64,000 nucleotides of DNA from the NCBI GenBank assembly GCA_026545225.1, contig CM048852.1, positions 17,774,146-17,838,145 of the forward strand, written 5' to 3'. The notes beneath the pieces are model-generated. The model did not search any database. It saw only the letters and a list, made by a program, of their open reading frames with translations, and was not told the origin of the DNA. The stretch comes from Cornus controversa (lineage: Eukaryota; Streptophyta; Magnoliopsida; Cornales; Cornaceae). Below, one piece after another: positions 58,187 through 64,000 of this stretch; the first letter of the stretch is position 1; every line of letters begins with the position of its first letter. The translations under genes were made by a program, and so were the position numbers.

Positions 58187-58330
58187 ACTATTATGCTAGT
58201 AATCAATTATTAAGCATGCTCACTGTAGGGAAATGTTAGTAATATTATTATGCCACTTGTCATAAGGAATGAACGACTCAAAAATATGTTTCAGATATAA
58301 TCAGTAAATTGGTGGCAGCAAAACTCAAAC

Positions 58331-58421
58331 CTTAGAGATGGTAAGAATCGGGCTCCACTATTCTTTAATGCTTCCGTTTCTATTGATGTTTGGATGGAAG
58401 ATCCTTAGTCTTGAAAGCAAC
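58331..58421 (-). pseudogene. UBC8-type ubiquitin-conjugating enzyme (E2) exon fragment
   Basis: Minus strand, after acceptor TTTTCAG: VAFKTK, then (one base shifted) FHPNINRNGSI, KE, stop, WSPILTISK, then GTTTGAG. Plant UBC8-family E2 enzymes have [20 protein letters not shown] here. The five codons CLDIL, including the catalytic cysteine, are deleted. A 1-bp insertion follows the KTK codons, and the Q codon is TAG. Flanking splice-site positions fit the family's exon, so this is a DNA-level fragment, non-functional. Confidence 0.8.
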
Positions 58422-58517
58422 CTGAAAAAAAATCATTAGCCTTATCAGACTTCTAAAAACTACATAAACATATACATTAGCCAATGCAGAAACAATTGGC
58501 AGTGAATGGATTTATAC

Positions 58518-58677
58518 CACAAGTTGCAATGGTAGAAATGTTGCCAAGTGCTTCTTCACACCAATAGGACCCATGCCAGGACCACCTTCGCCATGTGGGA
58601 TGTAGAATGTAGAATGTTTTATAGAGATTGAGATGCCAAACATCAACCACAATCCAACTGGGGCTTGTCAGACCCAC
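58518..58677 (-). pseudogene. GLDP: Glycine decarboxylase P-protein exon fragment
   Basis: Minus strand, after acceptor [27 protein letters not shown], then TFYI, then in another frame [19 protein letters not shown]. This matches the PLP-lysine region ([21 protein letters not shown]) of the mitochondrial glycine dehydrogenase P-protein. The lysine is kept, the preceding H is Y. A 7-bp tandem duplication (TTCTACA) causes a frameshift. A possible donor GTATAA lies at 58517-58512. Only one exon-sized piece is present; a pseudogene. Confidence 0.8.
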
Positions 58678-58679
58678 CT

Positions 58680-59840
58680 GTGAGGACGACCAAATTTTCA
58701 TAATTAAATGCAAATCAATAAACCAACAAAAGGAACACATAAATTATTGGAAGAAAGAAATGAACTGCCTCAACTAAGAATTGCATTTCGCCTCAAACCG
58801 GAAATTAAAATATAAGCATGTCACTCAAATGAAAAGAAAAAAAGCACCTCATTGATAGCATGAATGAAAAGTATTGCATTTTGCACACAAACTTGGATAG
58901 TATGATTAATCAAAGGAAATAAAATAGAAACTGCATGCTCAAAAAAGAAAAAGAAAACATTGAAACCAAAATCAGAAAAGCAAATATGATCAAGCACTTC
59001 AAGAATTAACTCAAACACACAGTTCCATCACTTTATCAAGGTAGCTAGGACCACAGAAATGAGAACAACCCAACGTATTGAAGTTTAAACCACCATAAAA
59101 TGCATAATAGGGCTTCTAATGCACACTATACTATTCTTGGCAAAAGCCTTCTGATTCTTATATGATTTAATAAAAATAATAATAATAATAAATAAATAAA
59201 TAAAAAAGCAGAATAGGTTTTCTTTATTTTCTTTTTCTTTTTCTAAATAGGTAGAGATAGATACAAAAGTTCAAATTTTGAATCCCAAAACAAACAGGAA
59301 ACATCTATAAACTACATCTTCCAAAAATATTCAACAAAATCAATACCATCCTCCAAAACTGTTTATAGGACTTTCGGAATGTTTCTCCAAAGTTCTTCAT
59401 GACATTTAGGGGCATATGAAAAATGATTTGGAACCATAAAACAACCCTCTAATTTGAGCATTCACTATTAGGATGAGTAAATCAGTCAAGTAAATTGGTG
59501 GAGGTGCTCATGGTGATTGTGATGATGATAAAGGCAGGCTCAAATATGTAGGAGCATAATTTAATTCCATTAGACCTTTTCATTTTTTATTTTTTTGAGT
59601 TGAAGTTTTCCAACAATACAATTTCTAAACAAAGACAAATTCCTCTACCAATGTTGTCCTAACTACCTATATCGGTCTCCACCCACCCAAAAGCAACCAA
59701 AAAAGACAAGAACACGAATGTGCACTCAAACATATACAAGTACGGAAATATAAGAACCTATTAATTTCTATCAATAACTATATTCAACATATTTAAATCC
59801 CTTAGATGGCTGCCTTCTACTTACAAAAGGACTCACTCTA
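58680..59840. other. No gene recognised
   Basis: AT-rich with an (AAT)n/(AAAT)n microsatellite at about 59170-59205. A minus-strand open stretch (59018-58821) has no recognisable similarity. Confidence 0.5.
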
Positions 59841-59844
59841 AGAA

Positions 59845-62800
59845 AGGATGAATACCCAAACTTGTCCTACCTCTTCTTCTAGTGCTCGAACTCTTGTTGG
59901 AGTCCGAGTTCAAAGGACTAGGCTTGCAGACACTTCCTACTCCCTAAGAAGAGTCCTTAGGAAAGGAGGATCTATCTCTTTAAAGGAAGGGAATGGAATC
60001 GATTCCTTTATAGTAGAAGTTGACAATGATAGAGGTAAGAATTTCATACTCTATTGGGGATACACTTTATATGTTTTAAACTCTACGCTAATGGAACAAG
60101 TTAGTAAAATAGCTAAGCTCTTCTAGGGGGAGATTCTAATACAAGTAGTACTTGCACCCTTTTTCACGTAAATTGTAATGTAACTCTGGAACTGGTTTAT
60201 TTAGCTCCTTCACCCCGGAAGGAAAGAAAGAGATCGAAGAGATGAGTGCTCCCTCTATTAGTGGTTGCTTTCACAAGGCTTGTTACTAAACAAAAATGAT
60301 CTTATAGCGCTTGTCACTCATCAGACATGAGAAAACTTCCCGACTCCCGCTTCCTGAACTGGAAGGAACGAAGTAAAAGAGCCACTCCTCTTCAACTCAA
60401 AAGAAAGCACCATTTCAAATACCTAAAGCAGATCCTGCTGAAGCAATTGTAATGGAAGGAAGAAAATAGGACCGATTGGCTTAAGACAGGAATGCTTACC
60501 TCTGCCCCCTATCCGACAGTCATTAAATCTACTTGAAGAGAGTCCCTAGCCTAGCACATAAGTCAAGTTGATGAGTATAAAGGAAAGAAGTGATCTATTG
60601 AATTAAAGGAAGGGAATCAATCGAATAGATGAACTCCTCTTACATCAAATAGATTGAACAGGCCTTTTAACTATCGAAAAGAGGCCAACTAGCCCGAGTC
60701 CTGAACCACTGGAATGGACAAACCGCAAGATCCTCAAGCTGCAAACTAAGAAACTGAGGCCAATATTGCATCACCTTTTTAACTCCCCCGCCAGGCAAGG
60801 ACAGTCATTTATGGGCAAGTTGTTTAGGGATTGATACCGAAACAGACTTCCCGGACCTCGACTCGATGCAACCTTTATCCTTAGCGACCTGCAAACTTTT
60901 TGTGATCACTATACGCAATATCAATGTGTGCAAGCTGTTGAAAGAGCTGTCAAAGAAGGAGGAGTCCGTTGTTGGTGAAATCCGTTGTTAAAGAATCTTC
61001 CCTTTCAATTATCCATGGCACTTAGGGAAGCAGAGGATGTTCCGAAGATTGTTATTCTGGGAAGTGTAGCGAAGGGACTCCATGAAAGAGGCCTGAGCGA
61101 AAGGCTTTCAGTCAAAGCTGTATTTTTGTTGTTTGTAGAGCACTCATCTTTTGCTTCTCTTTCTTTCCCTGTGCGAGAGGGGGGTTTAAGGGGAGGAATA
61201 AGGCTCTTCAAGACTAACTGTTCGCATAGTCAGATCATCCCTCTGAGAGTAGATGTCCATTTCCCACAAACAAGTCGACTACAATTTGGCATTGAAAAGA
61301 TAAGCAAATAAGAAGGTAAGGGCCTGTTTGAGCATCTGCTTGCCTAAGATTAGATCAACTCCAACCAGAAGGAGATAGGACTCACCATATGAAGGGAATA
61401 GAGGGAAGGGAGGAGGCAGGGAATCAGTCATGCCAACTGGCTGGATGCCTCATAGTTGCAGCTTTCAAGGGGGAAAACAGGTTGGTACCAAACCGAGTTT
61501 GCTCCAATAGTGGATTCCGATGACACTGTCCATTAAGGTGAAATGGAATATGAAAAGCAATTTGACCAAGCTTTGATAAAATCAGTTTGCAAGTCAGAGA
61601 TCGAGACTTTCAGATACAGCTACTGTGGAAACAGCCCACACCAAGTACTACGAATAAGATACAGTGGGACTTTCATGATAAGCCAGTTAGTTCAAGCACA
61701 CTGAGAAAGTTGGCGAGTGGGAACTGTCCTACAAGAATCTATACTCCAATAAGGCCTCCTACTTTACTTGCTCCTATCTTGTTGTGAAGAGGGAAACCCT
61801 CTTTGGGCAAAAGGCCAAGAGCACTCACTTTAGTGGTTTAAGCCCTGCTAGCCCCTCACTCAGGAATTCAGGGAAGCTAAGCTACCGATGAACGACCTCG
61901 CCATAGCTAACTAGGCCGATAGTAGCTCCTCCTACCAACAAGCAAAGGTGACAAAACGGAATAATCAAAGTGTCCGAGACAGAAGCATCGAATTGAGCCT
62001 TTCTGCTGACCGATTAAAACTGGCCTCCACTTGCTTCCTCTAGCTATAAGTGTTATTATTTAGAAGGTTCAAGTCAATATCTCATAATATATATCGTATA
62101 GCAAGCGGGGCTCGAACCCTGACTCCATGAAACCTATAAAACAGAAGCCAAACGGACTACTTCAGAAAGGCTTGCTTAGCCCGCCTTCCCAGCTTATCCA
62201 TCAGAGCTCTCTCAAACCTCATGAGATGAACTGCCCCTGCCTTCACAAGAGATTCAACTACGAATGGAACTTTAAGCTCTCAATTCGATTCTCTCTCTTG
62301 AACTGTCCCCTCTCTTTGCTTTGTGAATAGATATTTTTTTCGTGCAAAGTGTACCATACCAGCGGAATAAAAACGAATGCATTGGCTGGATGCCCAGATA
62401 TGAAATCAATCAGTCTTGTCGACCGAACCAACCAGTTGCTTAAGCGCGTTGTCCCTTTGCTAAAAGCAAGTGATGAGACAGGCAGTCGATCTCATCTCAA
62501 GAAGAAGTATTATAGGGAATCAGACTTCTTCCTCAGCTTCATGTGCTTCCTGCTATGATTGATTTTTTTCTTTATTATACGCTTACGAGTTCTTTCCTTC
62601 TTTCTTGGGCGAGGACCGTGTCTAATATTTGGATTAGCTTTGGGGTGCTTCCTTTGGCTACTCTTTGAATTGAATATTTTTTTCACTTTGAACTGAACTA
62701 GCTCACTTATTTCCTCTAACGCTCTCCCCATACAAGAGGTTCCTTATCCTTTGTAAGAATGTATCTACGGATGGTGGTCTATTACCGGTGAAATTGCACA

Positions 62801-64000
62801 TCGTGCCGCCTTCCTATTTTGTAAAAGACTCCTATATCCTCTAAGTGGCTTTATTATGAGAAGCCTTGCTATTTAGCACACCTGCATGAAAGTGATCCTC
62901 AACGATTCATTCCCCGCTTCCCGCATCCAATCGCACTAATTTACCTATCTAAAGAATTCACTTAACAGAACCCTACCGCGCAAAGGCGGGTTCCCTCGAC
63001 CCGATGAATAGCCAATTGACCTAAAAAAGGAAAGCGAAGAAGCAAAAGCTCACTCGACAAAATAAACAAGGTAATATCTATTCCATGGCGATATGCGATA
63101 CTTCATTTTCATGAAAATTCAAAACCTGTTGAACAGTGGGCATGAAGTGATCCATTTTTATCATCCATTTTCAAATCTCGATCAACTAGCACTTTCATCT
63201 GAGGTGGTCGACTTGCCACTGTAAGATTTGGGCTCTACTCGGTCCATGCTCCCAGGTTTCAGGGTAGCGCCCCCTATTGATTACGGTGCTTGCCTTGTTG
63301 AGGTTTCAACAATCTATGCACATTCACCTCTTTCTTCAACACAGAGAAATGCTTGCTAACCATTCCGGCTATGTTGATACGGCTAATAAGCCTTTGTGAA
63401 ACTGATTCATCACCTCTTCCTTGATTTTCTCTGACCAGTACGGTACGGACGCATTCGGTTGAGCTTCCGCTTAACAGGCTTGCCATCCTGATACAACAGT
63501 TGACGATGAACAAGCAGATCTCTGCCTAGGCATGGCAAGTCTTGGTATGACCAAGCTTAAACATCTTTTGCATTTTGAAGAAAACAGATCATGGCGAGAC
63601 TCTGCTCTGAAGAGAGGTACATGCGTAGAAAGAGCTATAAGTGTCATCCAATTACACAGCCAAGAGGTTGATCCTTCCGACTCATGTCCCCACCTGAAAA
63701 GGAAGTGATTTGGCCAATACGTCTATGGCAGTGGCCTATGAATTGAGAGCCTTCATCCGAGAGCCTTCTTTCTCTCCCCCTTCCGTTTAGAGGCTTGGTT
63801 CGGTCACCCGCAGAACCTTAGATTATAAAACAACCATTCTTTCCCCTAGCATCGAGAGAGTATCAAATTACTTCTTTTCAAATGTTCTTTCTCTTTCCAT
63901 CTATTATTAGTACTAGGTAGCAAACGATAAGTTCAGACGATATTTGAGTCTTATCGTCTTTGCGTCTGATTAGTTTTAGTTAGCATTCCTCCTCTATAAT
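59845..64000. other. Mitochondrial-like DNA block (probable NUMT)
   Basis: From about 59845 the sequence loses the AT-rich microsatellite character of the rest of the window. It becomes more GC-balanced, with many GGAAAG/CTTTCC and GAAGG motifs and short unrelated reading frames, a texture I associate with plant mitochondrial intergenic DNA. I recognise no standard mitochondrial gene. A T-arm-like GGGTTCGAGCCCC lies at about 62107-62119 on the minus strand without a full tRNA. The block runs to the window edge. This is inference from texture. Confidence 0.4.
63270..63610 (-). pseudogene. Tat/Athila-type gypsy pol fragment
   Basis: Fossil. Minus-strand pieces AWSYQDLP, KPVKRKLNRMRP, IKEEVMNQFHKGLL and TYPEWLAS follow the start of the reverse-transcriptase region of Tat/Athila-type Ty3/gypsy elements. 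Only this short part is present and it is broken in several places. Such fragments are known in plant mitochondrial as well as nuclear DNA. Confidence 0.65.

Noticed and set aside
62100-62125. Possible mitochondrial tRNA 3' half (GGGTTCGAGCCCC on the minus strand)
   Set aside because: No acceptor-stem partner or anticodon arm could be paired upstream, so no tRNA gene is called.

Overview
This window is nuclear DNA from a flowering plant, most likely a eudicot with a large, repeat-rich, AT-rich genome. The reasons are spliced minus-strand plant genes with canonical GT-AG introns, an Au-type SINE, plant LINEs, chromovirus-type Ty3/gypsy elements and several TRIM (miniature LTR) elements. The species cannot be fixed from sequence alone.

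Layout. 3183-16822 (minus) holds the last six exons of a COQ3-like ubiquinone-biosynthesis O-methyltransferase gene; the 5' exons were not found. Its long introns carry four compact TRIM loci, a fifth three-LTR TRIM array, LINE tails (L1 and RTE types), a SINE, and a decayed duplicate of one exon. 18.3-24.0 kb is a repeat mosaic: LINE tails with target duplications, an Au SINE in a duplicated segment, and an LTR-like tract with two minisatellites. 24.05-42.6 kb is one nested structure. A dispersed repeat (24047-25068 and 38743-42580) is split by a large Tekay/Del-like gypsy element (25069-38742). That element contains a LINE tail and a younger, small Reina-like chromovirus (33137-38024). The distal part of the outer repeat carries a roughly 17-unit tandem array of ~146-bp monomers of two kinds. 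42.77-45.56 kb is a 2.8-kb element with terminal inverted repeats. 47.45-47.95 kb is a broken piece of a membrane DnaJ (Jiv-like) gene. 48.6-51.3 kb is a second copy of the dispersed repeat; both copies carry a tandem trio of tRNA-like units. 52.6-53.96 kb is an LTR-like tract with minisatellites.

54.06-58.68 kb holds decayed, intron-containing fragments of three unrelated host genes, all on the minus strand: AP-2 alpha-adaptin, a UBC8-type E2 enzyme and glycine decarboxylase P-protein. The adaptin fragment is split by a 2.8-kb solo LTR with a perfect 5-bp target duplication. This looks like captured or segmentally duplicated gene fragments. The last 4 kb (59.85-64.0 kb) changes in composition and looks like an insertion of plant mitochondrial-type DNA, with a broken Tat/Athila-type gypsy pol fragment inside it.

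The only plausible functional gene is the COQ3 locus, and even that may be a 5'-incomplete or decaying copy. I found no clear new enzymatic system. The most unusual items are the chimeric gene-fragment cluster, the two-monomer tandem array, the tRNA-like trimers shared by two repeat copies, and the crowd of TRIMs in the COQ3 introns.
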